Shown here piece after piece: positions 1 to 8,815 of a DNA stretch of 64,000 bases. The position numbers and the translations under genes were made by a program. Under the pieces are notes generated by a model, which saw only the letters and a list, made by a program, of their open reading frames with translations, made no database searches and was not told the DNA's origin. Location: NCBI RefSeq assembly GCF_001999985.1, contig NZ_CP019645.1:1612001-1676000 (forward strand), given 5' to 3'. Source of the stretch: Helicobacter bilis (lineage in GTDB: Bacteria > Campylobacterota > Campylobacteria > Campylobacterales > Helicobacteraceae). Numbering within the stretch: position 1 is the stretch's first letter; each line of letters opens with the position of its first letter.

Positions 1-507
1 TTTTAATTCTTTGTCTGTTAAGACTTTGTTATTAAAGCATTTACCGCTTATGAACTTATGATTCTCTGCTTTAATTAAGGCTAATAGCTTTTTATCTTCT
101 GTGTAGAGTTTCATATCCCCATTTACTCCATCGTTGTTAAATGGTGTTTCTGCTTTTAGACTCCCATTTTCATAATACCACTTTGACATACCTTCTCTTT
201 TGCCATTTTTATATGGTGTTTCTGATTCTAGATTCCCATTCCTATAATACCACTTTGTCATACCTTCTCTTTTGTCATTTTTATATGGTATTTCATTTAC
301 CAGATCCCCATTCTCATAATACCACTTTCCTATGCCTTCTCTTTTGCCATTTTTATATGGTATTTCTTCCCAAAGTTTCCCATTGGAATGATAATCTCTC
401 TTTACACAACCGCTTATTTTATCCGCTTCGGTTTTACACTCTTTTAGTGTATCTGCATATAAAGTAGAAAGTGAGAGAAAAGCTATAAACGCATTTTTTA
501 GTAACAT
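1..507 (-). CDS. Secreted MORN/YwqK-type repeat protein (C-terminus outside window)
   Basis: The frame is open from the ATG at 507 to the window edge, giving 169 codons without a stop. The first 19 or so residues (MLLKNAFIAFLSLSTLYAD) form a signal peptide, so the protein is exported. The body carries repeats of about 24 residues of the type PYKNGKREG..KWYYENG.L, the MORN-like pattern that databases often label YwqK-family antitoxin. A mature region with Cys residues (KECKTEAD, GCVKRD) precedes the repeats. The name reflects repeat similarity only; no antitoxin role is shown. A broken paralogue sits at the opposite end of the window (63517-64000). Function unknown. Confidence 0.8.
   Translation of the reverse strand, partial: MLLKNAFIAFLSLSTLYADTLKECKTEADKISGCVKRDYHSNGKLWEEIPYKNGKREGIGKWYYENGDLVNEIPYKNDKREGMTKWYYRNGNLESETPYKNGKREGMSKWYYENGSLKAETPFNNDGVNGDMKLYTEDKKLLALIKAENHKFISGKCFNNKVLTDKELK
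172..387 (-). repeat. Three tandem 72-bp units inside the MORN-type gene
   Basis: The block beginning ataataccacttt recurs at 172, 244 and 316, exactly 72 bp apart. Each unit encodes 24 residues with the core PYKN(G/D)KREG. Neighbouring units differ at only a few bases, so the array could gain or lose whole units in frame by recombination. Confidence 0.85.
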
Positions 508-546
508 AACTGCCCCTTTTATTAAGATAAAGATTCTAAAAAGCTA

Positions 547-1200
547 TTAAAAATGTGCCCATGAAGAGAGAATATCGCGCAATCTTTTAGGGCGGAATGA
601 GAGTCTTTCTGTGCTAGCATTAATGCAGTAATCTTGCACACTATCTCTTGAGTGTATATGTCCGTGGATATTGACTTCACATTTTGCCAAAGAAAAAGCA
701 TAGTCGATAATATCCCTTGCTTTATGATATTTATCATTTCTTTTTCTCTCGCCAACGGGAAAATGGCTAAACATAATCCGCACATTATTCACATCAACGA
801 TTAAGCCTGTGGCATAGGGATTTTTTAGCTCATCACCCCACTTTTTTTTCATTGCCTTTTTTAGCATATCTTTTTCTGGAATCTTAAATTTAATCTTTTT
901 TATCACACGCCAATCTTTTAGCTTTTGATATTTACCCATATCATTATTGCCTACAACAAGCATTTTTTCACCATTGAGTTTAGGCAAAATGCTATCACCA
1001 TCGCCAAAGTATAAATCCCCTAAATGCAACACACTATCATTCACACTCACGACTTCATTCCACCAATTTAAACTTAAATCATCAAAGCTTTTATAATGCG
1101 TGTTATTCAGTGTAATCACTCTTAAAGGCTCTTTTACAAGCACATGTTTATGTCCAAAATGCGTATCAGAAATAATAAAAGTATCAAGTGATATTTGCAT
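547..1200 (-). CDS. Calcineurin-like metallophosphoesterase
   Basis: 217 residues with the ordered metal-binding motifs of the family: SDTHFGH (11-17), LGD (60-62), GNND (84-87), SHFP (145-148) and HGHIH (179-183). It is expected to be a cytoplasmic two-metal phosphoesterase. Single-domain relatives are often phage-like or housekeeping hydrolases, and the substrate cannot be inferred here. The start is supported by an AAAGG six bases before the ATG. It lies upstream of the MORN-type gene on the same strand, separated by about 40 bp, so the two may be co-transcribed. Confidence 0.8.
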   Translation of the reverse strand: MQISLDTFIISDTHFGHKHVLVKEPLRVITLNNTHYKSFDDLSLNWWNEVVSVNDSVLHLGDLYFGDGDSILPKLNGEKMLVVGNNDMGKYQKLKDWRVIKKIKFKIPEKDMLKKAMKKKWGDELKNPYATGLIVDVNNVRIMFSHFPVGERKRNDKYHKARDIIDYAFSLAKCEVNIHGHIHSRDSVQDYCINASTERLSFRPKRLRDILSSWAHF

Positions 1201-1268
1201 GTTTTGCCTTTATCTTGTTTTCTAATCTTAGCATATTTTAGAAACTATAAGCAACAATCTTGTATCAC

Positions 1269-2387
1269 CTATCTCACAAAACGCACACCAATGCCTATTC
1301 TATGTCCTATTTTATCATATTCATAAAGATAATCCCCATAGCCAACAAAATATTGCATATAAACTCCATAATATGGATTAAGCTTATAAGTATAGCTTAG
1401 CCGCAAACCACCATGTAAGCTATCAATCTTTTTTCCGGGCTGAAAATATCGTAATAAGCCCGTTATAGTCGCATCGGCTAAATGCTTGTTATAACGCATA
1501 AATATTTTTATCTCAAGGCTTCCTAAGTATTTATATATAAATGGATTCTCGGGATAGAATCTCACAGGGGCAAATGCCTCCATATCAACACCCCAATGCT
1601 TTGTCGTCCATCTAGCTTTAAATATCCATCTATCACTACCCCGACTTCTATCAGCTGCCCCACCATGCTCTATATTTATCTCGCCATTGCTAATATGCCT
1701 CCAACCAGTTGTAAGCTCTGTGAGTGTGCCACCCCAAAATACTACATTCATAGGATAGGTAAAGAGAAATTCAGGTTGAAAGTCATTGTCTCTTACCGGC
1801 GAACTTGCCTTTTCATTAAACACTTGAAAAAAGAAAGTATCTGTAAAAGCAAAATATAAGATTCCACCGCTTTTAAAAATATTCCTTGACAAAGGGACTC
1901 TAAAGCTTATCTGTCCTTTAAGCTCATTTGGTATATGGCGTGGATTTTCCATAGGTGTGAAATTGTAAAGATATATGAAATAAGTATCACGCCAATCTTC
2001 AACGCTTAAAAGGGCTTTTGTAGTGAGTGGGGCGGGTATTGCATCGGGGATTTCTGCGGTATTTATCGTGCCAAATAACTCATCTTTTGACTTTTTATCT
2101 AAAAGTGGGTATTCATGGGTTTCTTCCTTGTTTGTATTGTTGTTTTGCCTTGTTTCTGTGTTTTGTGTCGAGTTGGAATCTAGATTCTTGTCATATTGAG
2201 TGAGTAAGCATGAAATATCTTTTTTAGATTCTAAAGTTTTAGACACTTCGCCTAAAGGCTCAGTATGACAAGCGGTTGTTTTAGAATCTAGACTTTCTAC
2301 TTCTTGTTTCTTAGAATCTGTCTTTGCGTTAAGTATTGTTAATGCGTAGGCAGTAAATACTAATATCATAAAACGACATATTTTCAT
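1269..2387 (-). CDS. pldA: Outer-membrane phospholipase A
   Basis: 372 residues with a signal peptide followed by the OMPLA beta-barrel. The hallmark WRHISNGE segment supplies the His and Ser of the catalytic triad, and the following SRGSDRW stretch matches the conserved region carrying the active-site Asn. The protein ends in alternating strands and an aromatic-rich C-terminus (GIGVRFVR). OMPLA hydrolyses phospholipids in the outer leaflet. About 90 residues between the signal peptide and the barrel are low complexity and rich in DS/ES/SK; they include one copy of the in-frame palindromic element (2188-2271). AAAGG lies just before the ATG. The function call is firm; the insert is unusual for the family. 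Confidence 0.9.
   Translation of the reverse strand: MKICRFMILVFTAYALTILNAKTDSKKQEVESLDSKTTACHTEPLGEVSKTLESKKDISCLLTQYDKNLDSNSTQNTETRQNNNTNKEETHEYPLLDKKSKDELFGTINTAEIPDAIPAPLTTKALLSVEDWRDTYFIYLYNFTPMENPRHIPNELKGQISFRVPLSRNIFKSGGILYFAFTDTFFFQVFNEKASSPVRDNDFQPEFLFTYPMNVVFWGGTLTELTTGWRHISNGEINIEHGGAADRSRGSDRWIFKARWTTKHWGVDMEAFAPVRFYPENPFIYKYLGSLEIKIFMRYNKHLADATITGLLRYFQPGKKIDSLHGGLRLSYTYKLNPYYGVYMQYFVGYGDYLYEYDKIGHRIGIGVRFVR
2188..2271 (-). repeat. In-frame palindromic element, copy 1 (in pldA)
   Basis: 84 bp bounded by 13-base inverted ends: TTGTCATATTGAG at 2188-2200 and CTCAGTATGACAA at 2259-2271 (one mismatch). Read on the coding strand it gives CHTEPLGEVSKTLESKKD followed by IS and QYDKN. 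It abuts GAATCTAGATTC at 2176-2187. Related copies lie in der, pabB and the efflux adaptor gene. Confidence 0.8.
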
Positions 2388-2759
2388 TGCTTACCTTTCT
2401 TAAACTTCATTATTGCATATTGCTTTAACTTTTAGAAATCAAATTTTGCGAAATTATTTTATTCATATCATTTATTGACATAGTAAATTACATGCGACAA
2501 TGATACATAACACATTATTAAATGTTACAAAACAATACATTTTTGTTTAGATCCCTTAGCTTTGCATGCTTGAAAGTTCTTTTGTTTGTGTAAAACATGA
2601 GATAAAAGATACAAAATGTAAGCCAAAATAGACATAGCAGTCATATCGTCATTTTTTGTTTCTTTACTTTATGTTTGCCTTAATGAGACGATATAGTTGT
2701 ATAATTGTGCATTCAATCTTAAGCATTGAATAAATTTTACACAATGAAAGGATAAAGAG
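2388..2759. promoter_or_regulatory. Divergent promoter region between pldA and an OMP gene
   Basis: 372 bp without a gene. On the plus strand TGTATAAT (box TATAAT at 2700-2705) forms an extended -10 element in front of the OMP gene, giving an untranslated leader of roughly 50 bases. A T-rich stretch precedes it, as is usual for sigma-80 promoters in Helicobacter. The pldA promoter must also lie here, but no clear box was found. Nothing else was recognised. Confidence 0.5.
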
Positions 2760-3305
2760 ATGAAAATGACAAAATGTGTGAAAGCAGCAGTTTTGGCAAG
2801 TGTTCTTGCAGCAGGTAGTGCGCAAGCATTGCCATTTATATCACCAGAAGCTGGTGGTATCGTAGGGACTAGCTTTGATAGTGCAAAAAGTGGAAAATTT
2901 GATGGCGACACAAATATCACTTATGGTGCGTATGCAAGATTATGGTTAAAGCCGGGTTCATTCCGCATTGCACCTTTTGTGAAGTGGGAAAATATCACAG
3001 GAATTACTCAAAACAATGCGGTTAATACAATCATCAATGGTGGCGATAGAAACAATAACCTACAATATGGTGCAGTATTGGGGCTTGAGTTTTTCTATCT
3101 TACTCCTTATGTAGGTGTTGCGTATTCTCAATTTACAGATGCGACAATCTCAAATACTTGGGCGTTAAACTATGGTTTGAAGTTTAAGATTCCAATTTTA
3201 CCTTTAGCAATCGGTATTGATGCGTCTTGGCAAAAACCAAAAGTGCTAAATTCTGTTGAATTGGATATGCATAGAATAGGCGTTACACTAGGTCTTCATT
3301 TCTAA
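2760..3305 (+). CDS. Small outer-membrane beta-barrel protein, function unknown
   Basis: 181 residues. A typical signal peptide (MKMTKCVKAAVLASVLAAGSA) ends at AQA. The mature part has alternating hydrophobic strands with Gly turns and finishes in GVTLGLHF, with the terminal Phe expected of a BAM-assembled barrel. AAAGG lies nine bases before the ATG, and an extended -10 box lies upstream. It resembles the small Helicobacter OMP families in general layout. No specific family was recognised. Confidence 0.75.
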   Translation: MKMTKCVKAAVLASVLAAGSAQALPFISPEAGGIVGTSFDSAKSGKFDGDTNITYGAYARLWLKPGSFRIAPFVKWENITGITQNNAVNTIINGGDRNNNLQYGAVLGLEFFYLTPYVGVAYSQFTDATISNTWALNYGLKFKIPILPLAIGIDASWQKPKVLNSVELDMHRIGVTLGLHF

Positions 3306-3332
3306 TTTAACATAGCTCCTTCAAACATTAAC

Positions 3333-3362
3333 ATAGCCCTAAATCCAAAAATTTGGGGCTAT
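3333..3362 (+). terminator. Stem-loop after the OMP gene
   Basis: ATAGCCC at 3333-3339 pairs with GGGCTAT at 3356-3362, and the AAAT/ATTT inside can extend the stem. It lies 28 bp after the OMP stop codon and 28 bp before der. The U-run on the plus strand is poor, so termination efficiency is uncertain. Confidence 0.5.
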
Positions 3363-3390
3363 CCCACAAACTCACATATAAGATACCATT

Positions 3391-5427
3391 ATGAAAAAAG
3401 ATACAAACAATAAAAGCAAATATCATAAAAAGAGTCAAAATAGTCTATTAGGGCTTGGTAAAAAATATATAAAAGATTCTAATGCTATCACGCAAGACAC
3501 ACACAAGCGTGGCAAAAAACATATAGAATCTAAAGAAAACACACAAGATTCTATACAAATAGAGATAAAGCCTATCGCAAGTGTAGCAATCATGGGCAGA
3601 CCAAATGTCGGCAAAAGCTCACTTTTTAATCGGCTAAATCAAAAGAATATCGCCATAACCTCACATATAAGCGGCAGCACAAGGGATATTAACAAAAGAG
3701 ATTTAAGGCTGAATAACTTTGATATTACACTTATTGACACAGGTGGGCTTGAAGTCTTAGCACATAGACTAAAAGAGTTTTACAAACAAAATAAAGCTAC
3801 ACAATCTCAAACAATAGCCCCAAGCACAAAAGACATACATGATATAAATCGTAGCAATAAAAGAGAACAAGCCATAATTGCTACCCAGCTAAAAGAACAC
3901 ATCGCCTTTCACTCATACAAAGTCGTTGCGACAAGCGATATTATTTTATACATGGTTGATGGAAGCAATATTGTCGCTGATGAAGATATTAGAATCTTTA
4001 GAGAGTTAAGCAAGCAAAAACCCCTTTTACTTGTGCTAAATAAAGTCGATAATGATAAACTCGCTATGCAGGCAAATGATTTTATGGCATTTGGTGTGCC
4101 TTATATCACAATCTCTGTGGCACATAATAGAGGTATTACAAAGCTTTTATCAAGCATTGAAAACATGATACAAGAACTTATAGATTCTAAAAAGATAAAA
4201 GCACAAAAGACTTTAAAAACACTTGATTTTTTAGATTATTTTGACGATACAGAAAGCATTCTTACTTTTGAAGATGAAGAGCTAGATTCTAATCCCACTT
4301 TAAAAAGTCGCACTAATTCTAAAACACAAGCTACACAGAATCTAGATTCTAATCCTTGTCATGTTGAGCGTAGCGAAACATCTAGTATAGAATCTTTAAA
4401 AGATATTTCACTTAATACGCAATGCGATAATAATTCAGATTCTATACCTTTAAAAGCTGATATGGAATCTAAATCACAAAATAATGAATTTCTAGATTCT
4501 ATAAATGAAACTTCGCGGGATATAGAATCTTTAAGCACCATATCTAATCAAATAGACACAACACAAAATACAGACAACACCATCTCAATAGGCATTATCG
4601 GTCGTCCAAATGTCGGCAAAAGCTCTCTACTAAACGCACTCACAAATACAAACAGATCTCTTGTATCAGACATCGCAGGGACTACCATTGACCCCGTTGA
4701 TGAGCATATTATGTATAATGGCTATAAGCTTACATTCGTAGATACCGCAGGGATTCGCAGACGCAGTAAGATTGAAGGGATAGAGAAATACGCCCTTGAT
4801 AGAACGCAAAAAATGCTACAAGAATGCGATATTGCCCTACTTGTGCTTGATTGTAGCACGGAGTTTGTGGAGCTTGATGAAAAGATTAGCTCCATTGCAA
4901 GTAGTAATGGGCTAGGCGTTATCGTAGTGTTTCATAAATGGGATATACGCAGCAAAGAGTTTGATAGTCGCCTTGAAGTTTATAAAAGAAAATTCAAGTT
5001 TTTAGAATATGCTCCAATTATCACCGCTTCAAGCACAACGCATAGGCACATCAAAGAATTAAAGCAAAAGATTATAGAAGTCTATCAACATTTTAGCCTT
5101 AGAATCCCAACCGCAAAGCTTAATACCTGCATACAAAACGCACTTAAAAAGCACCCCATACCAAGCGATCATGGCAAAATTGTGAGAATCTATTATGCAA
5201 CGCAGTTTGATTCTAAACCACCAAAAATAGCCCTTATTATGAATAGACCAAATGCCCTGCATTTTAGCTATAAACGCTATCTTATCAATACTTTACGGCA
5301 ACATTTTGGCTTTCTTGGCACACCAATCATTATTGAAGCAAGAAGCAAAAAGACAAGGGATTTGAGCGAGGCTGGTGAGACATTCGATAGTGAAGCAATA
5401 AATAAAGACAATGATGTTAAATCTTGA
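3391..5427 (+). CDS. der: Ribosome-assembly GTPase Der (EngA), enlarged
   Basis: 678 residues, about 200 more than the usual 440-490. There are two GTPase domains, each with the P-loop GRPNVGKS (residues 69-76 and about 404-411), plus NKVD and HKWD specificity motifs and the C-terminal KH-like domain. Der acts in 50S ribosomal subunit maturation. The extra length comes from a 60-residue Lys/Asn/Ser-rich N-terminal extension, a loop of about 50 residues within the first G domain, and a linker of about 115 residues between the G domains. That linker is packed with LDS/ESK motifs and contains a palindromic-element copy (4356-4430). All motifs are intact, so the enzyme is probably functional. Confidence 0.93.
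   Translation: MKKDTNNKSKYHKKSQNSLLGLGKKYIKDSNAITQDTHKRGKKHIESKENTQDSIQIEIKPIASVAIMGRPNVGKSSLFNRLNQKNIAITSHISGSTRDINKRDLRLNNFDITLIDTGGLEVLAHRLKEFYKQNKATQSQTIAPSTKDIHDINRSNKREQAIIATQLKEHIAFHSYKVVATSDIILYMVDGSNIVADEDIRIFRELSKQKPLLLVLNKVDNDKLAMQANDFMAFGVPYITISVAHNRGITKLLSSIENMIQELIDSKKIKAQKTLKTLDFLDYFDDTESILTFEDEELDSNPTLKSRTNSKTQATQNLDSNPCHVERSETSSIESLKDISLNTQCDNNSDSIPLKADMESKSQNNEFLDSINETSRDIESLSTISNQIDTTQNTDNTISIGIIGRPNVGKSSLLNALTNTNRSLVSDIAGTTIDPVDEHIMYNGYKLTFVDTAGIRRRSKIEGIEKYALDRTQKMLQECDIALLVLDCSTEFVELDEKISSIASSNGLGVIVVFHKWDIRSKEFDSRLEVYKRKFKFLEYAPIITASSTTHRHIKELKQKIIEVYQHFSLRIPTAKLNTCIQNALKKHPIPSDHGKIVRIYYATQFDSKPPKIALIMNRPNALHFSYKRYLINTLRQHFGFLGTPIIIEARSKKTRDLSEAGETFDSEAINKDNDVKS
4356..4430 (+). 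repeat. In-frame palindromic element, copy 2 (in der)
   Basis: 75 bp. The left end TTGTCATGTTGAG (4356-4368) matches the pldA copy closely; the right end (CGCAATGCGATAA) is degenerate. It encodes CHVERSETSSIESLKDIS, clearly related to the pldA peptide. It is preceded by AGAATCTAGATTCT. It lies in the linker between the two G domains, where an insertion is tolerated. Confidence 0.7.
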
Positions 5428-5554
5428 TTATTTTTAACAATGTATAGTTTCGGGCTATATTTTTGTGTTATTACCATATACACGCATTAATGCAGTTCTA
5501 CAAATTACTTGCATTTACACAAAATAATTTATTTCTACATACTTAGGAGCTTTC

Positions 5555-7558
5555 ATGGTAAAAAGTATTAAAACAAAAATCGCATGTTTAGTCGGCGCGT
5601 TAATGGTGATCGCACTGCTTGGTATCGGGTTAATCACTTTCTTTGTTACTCGTAGCAATACGCTAGAGTTAGCCGCACATACACAAGCAAATAATGTAAA
5701 AATGGCAGATGCAATTATTGCTGATTTTATGACGACTAATTTCAAAGCTACACAAGAGCTTGGCAACATGATTCTAGAAATGCCTTATGAAAAGTTAGCC
5801 ACACAAGAAGCAGTGATGGAAAATGTAGGACCGCTTCTTCGTTCATTTCGTGTTGGTGGTAACTTTATGAGTGCTGGTATAGGCAGAGAAAATGGGGAGC
5901 TTATAGTCAGCGACACAGAATCTGATAAGGAAAAAATCAGCCATTATTCCTATGGTAAAGCACATAACTATGATGTGCGAACGCGTGATTGGTATATTGA
6001 AGCCAAAAAGCAAAATGGCATATACATTAGCCCTGCTTATGAGGATACTTTAACCCACCTACCATGCTTTACCTTTGCATATCCGCTTTACAAAGATGGT
6101 AAGTTTATCGGCATACTTTTACTCGATCTTATGCTAGAGCAGCTACAAGACCATTTTAATGCTATCCCTGTGAATGTATTTGCCCTTGATTCTATACATG
6201 TGCCTTTTGCAGCATCGAATAAGGAAATTCTGCTAAAAGAAAATGAGAATTTCAAAGCATTATATGCAGAGACCGCAAAACAAGGTAACTATAAAAATAT
6301 TCTCTTTGACTATATAAGCAATAACAAAACAGAACGCAAAATGGCAACCTGTAATCACGCAAGCGTGCAAGGACAAGCGTATTCAGTATGCACACTTGAA
6401 GATTTAAGTATGATACAAAAGCCAATTTGGGATATGGCTACACTGCAAAGCATACTTGTTGTTTTAATGTCAGCGATAAGCGTGATCGTGCTATTTGTGG
6501 TGCTTTATATCTACCTTAAGCCAGTTGAAACTATCAAAAAAAGCTTACTCACATTTTTTGCATTTTTAAACCACGAGGTAAAAACCGCACCAAAGCCCCT
6601 GCATATTACAACCCATGATGAGCTAGGAGAGATGGCTCACGCCATAAACGGAAACATAGAAAAAACAAAGCTAGGATTAGAGCAAGATTCTAAAGCAGTA
6701 GCTCAAGCCGTAGAAACAGCTAAAACAATAGAAGCAGGTGATTTTAGAGCAAGAATCACAGAAACACCACATAATCCACAATTAAATGAGTTAAAAAATG
6801 TATTAAATCACATGCTAGATGATTTAGAGAAAAAGATAGGTAGTGATACAAACGAGATAGCAAGAGTATTTGATAGCTATGTTAATCTAGACTTTACCAC
6901 AGAAGTAAGAGATGCAAATGGTAGAGTAGAAGTAGTAACCAATACACTAGGTGAAGAAATAAGAAAAATGCTGCATACAAGTCAAAGTTTTGCAAAAGAG
7001 TTAGAATCTAAATCAAAAGATCTAGAAGAAGCGGTAACCACTCTTACACAAAGCTCAAACACACAAGCAAGCTCACTACAACAAACTGCTGCTTCAGTTG
7101 AAGAGATTACTTCATCAATGCAAAATGTAAGTGGCAGAACAAGTGAAGTTATAGCACAAAGCGAAGATATTAAAAATGTTATAGGCATTATTAGAGATAT
7201 AGCAGACCAAACAAACCTACTTGCACTTAATGCAGCAATAGAAGCAGCAAGAGCAGGGGAACATGGTAGAGGCTTTGCAGTCGTTGCTGATGAAGTAAGA
7301 AAGCTAGCAGAGAGAACTCAAAAGTCTCTAGGTGAAATAGAAGCAAATACAAATATACTAGTCCAAAGCATAAATGATATGGCAGAATCTATAAAAGAAC
7401 AAGCTCAAGGCATAGGACAGATTAATGAATCTATTTCACAACTAGAGCAAACCACACAGCAAAATGTAGAAATCGCAAACAAATCACAAGATATAAGCAC
7501 GGCAATAGATTCTGTTGCTGCTAAGATTCTAGAAGATGTGAATAGGAAGAGATTTTAG
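5555..7558 (+). CDS. Methyl-accepting chemotaxis protein with dCache sensor
   Basis: 667 residues. TM1 is at about 9-31, followed by a periplasmic dCache-type domain (about 35-285) with RDWYIEA and GILLLDL. Those features resemble the Arg/Trp-Tyr/Asp pattern of amino-acid-binding dCache sensors, so an amino-acid ligand is possible. TM2 is at about 295-317, then a HAMP-like segment and a coiled coil. The conserved signalling hairpin tip ([20 protein letters not shown]) is near residue 550. It would signal through CheW/CheA. AGGAG precedes the ATG by five bases. No C-terminal CheR-binding pentapeptide is seen; the end is DVNRKRF. Confidence 0.9.
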   Translation: MVKSIKTKIACLVGALMVIALLGIGLITFFVTRSNTLELAAHTQANNVKMADAIIADFMTTNFKATQELGNMILEMPYEKLATQEAVMENVGPLLRSFRVGGNFMSAGIGRENGELIVSDTESDKEKISHYSYGKAHNYDVRTRDWYIEAKKQNGIYISPAYEDTLTHLPCFTFAYPLYKDGKFIGILLLDLMLEQLQDHFNAIPVNVFALDSIHVPFAASNKEILLKENENFKALYAETAKQGNYKNILFDYISNNKTERKMATCNHASVQGQAYSVCTLEDLSMIQKPIWDMATLQSILVVLMSAISVIVLFVVLYIYLKPVETIKKSLLTFFAFLNHEVKTAPKPLHITTHDELGEMAHAINGNIEKTKLGLEQDSKAVAQAVETAKTIEAGDFRARITETPHNPQLNELKNVLNHMLDDLEKKIGSDTNEIARVFDSYVNLDFTTEVRDANGRVEVVTNTLGEEIRKMLHTSQSFAKELESKSKDLEEAVTTLTQSSNTQASSLQQTAASVEEITSSMQNVSGRTSEVIAQSEDIKNVIGIIRDIADQTNLLALNAAIEAARAGEHGRGFAVVADEVRKLAERTQKSLGEIEANTNILVQSINDMAESIKEQAQGIGQINESISQLEQTTQQNVEIANKSQDISTAIDSVAAKILEDVNRKRF

Positions 7559-8003
7559 AGTGGGGTTTTTAGTTATTGTTTGGATATGAAGTCAAACATA
7601 CACTAAACAATAAGAACAAGCAGTTTTATTATTTACATACATTGCATTGTGTTCATGAGTCTTGCCTATAGCCCTTTATTTGTCCTTGTTTGTTGTGAAA
7701 ATAGCTTTTAACTTTGATTTTTCTAACTGCATGTCGAGAGTGAAAAAAATAAAAACATAGGAAAGTTAGGATTTGCAAGAGTAACACATGCTTATAGCTG
7801 GGCTTTATATTGAAACAAAAATTACGTGAGATATGTTAATGTTTTCAACTAGTTTAAAGATATGAAGCAACAAGAAGTAAGATAGCCTATAAAGATAAGC
7901 TATCCAAAGTCAAAAGTTATCTAACTTTAGAAAATACATTTAATATAAAACGGGATAAAAGCCTTTAGGTTATCCCACATTACACCTTAGAGTATAACTA
8001 AGA
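7559..8003. other. 445-bp gap after the chemoreceptor
   Basis: No open frame with coding character was found on either strand. The right part holds the terminator of the minus-strand OMP gene (7952-7976) and a short inverted repeat (GATAGC/GCTATC, 7881-7904). Confidence 0.5.
7952..7976 (-). terminator. Terminator of the phase-variable OMP candidate
   Basis: GGGATAA (7952-7958) pairs perfectly with TTATCCC (7970-7976) across an 11-base loop. On the minus strand the stem is followed by CGTTTTATATT. It lies 27 bp beyond the OMP stop codon. Confidence 0.65.
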
Positions 8004-8615
8004 TTAGAATTTATATGAATAAGATGAGCCTACATAGATTGCTGCACCAACGCTTGTTGTCTTGCCATCCATGTTGAATGCTGCACCTACTTTTGCACCG
8101 ATATCAAACTCATGGTGAGCTTTCACAGTCGTTCTTGAGCCGATATTGATACCAGCAGTTGTGCCAACGGTTGTATTGCCTCTTGGTTGCCCAGCAGGCA
8201 CATAGATAGGTGTTTGGATAAGCGCACCACCAAAGAAACCAAAATACATACCAGTTGTAAAATCATCATCGCTTACAAAGTCAAATAGCATGTCGCCGTT
8301 TAAGTCAGCCATAACGCTAAGATTCACATTCATACCAGATGTAACACCACCAGCACCATTCACACCAAGCAAACCGAATGCACTGATACCAGAAAGATAG
8401 AATCTAGCCCCAATTCTATCGTAGAAAAACGCCTGATAACCACCTTTTAAACCAACTGCAATTGAAGAGTTCAGTGAAACATTATTGCTTAATTGTCCAG
8501 TAATCATACCACCAAGATTTAAACCTAAAAACGCACCATTGTTTTCCTCTGCTGCATTCAATGCACTAAAGCCAAGTGTGCTAACAAGCACCGCTGAAAC
8601 TAAGTATTTTTTCAT
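8004..8615 (-). CDS. Outer-membrane protein, possibly phase-variable
   Basis: 203 residues from the ATG at 8615, chosen because it has AAGGA seven bases upstream and opens the signal peptide MKKYLVSAVLVSTLGFSALNA. A longer in-frame start (8735) would add a poly-Phe stretch translated from the promoter tract and is rejected. The mature protein is Gly-rich with alternating strands and ends SSYSYKF, with a terminal Phe, consistent with an outer-membrane barrel. It matches the general form of Helicobacter OMPs but no named family. Its promoter carries a T13 homopolymer (8658-8670), so transcription may switch by slippage. Confidence 0.75.
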   Translation of the reverse strand: MKKYLVSAVLVSTLGFSALNAAEENNGAFLGLNLGGMITGQLSNNVSLNSSIAVGLKGGYQAFFYDRIGARFYLSGISAFGLLGVNGAGGVTSGMNVNLSVMADLNGDMLFDFVSDDDFTTGMYFGFFGGALIQTPIYVPAGQPRGNTTVGTTAGINIGSRTTVKAHHEFDIGAKVGAAFNMDGKTTSVGAAIYVGSSYSYKF

Positions 8616-8650
8616 AAGTAAGTCCTTTTCCTTTAAAAGTTTGTAACCGC

Positions 8651-8670
8651 ATTCTACAAAAAAAAAAAAA
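8651..8670 (-). promoter_or_regulatory. Promoter with T13 tract abutting an extended -10 box
   Basis: On the minus strand thirteen T (8658-8670) run straight into TGTAGAAT, where TAGAAT (8651-8656) is a good -10 box lying 35 bases before the ATG at 8615. The tract therefore occupies the -35/-10 spacer. A change in T number would alter spacing and bending. Confidence 0.6.
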
Positions 8671-8815
8671 GGATTTTCAAGGTTTTTTTGTGATTTTGTG
8701 TAAAAAATATTAAAAAATGTTACTATAAGTAACAAATTAAGATAAAATATAGCAGAATTTATGATGATGTTGTATGAATGTTAGAATCTCAAGGTAGTAC
8801 TTTAAACATTTTTGT

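Noticed and set aside
141-467. Open frame of 108 codons on the plus strand with repeated FCHFYMVF
   Set aside because: It is the complement of the 72-bp tandem units of the minus-strand MORN-type gene; that strand has the signal peptide and ribosome site.
8616-8735. Upstream extension of the OMP gene to a start at 8735
   Set aside because: It would translate the T13 promoter tract as poly-Phe and hide a normal signal peptide; the ATG at 8615 has its own ribosome site.
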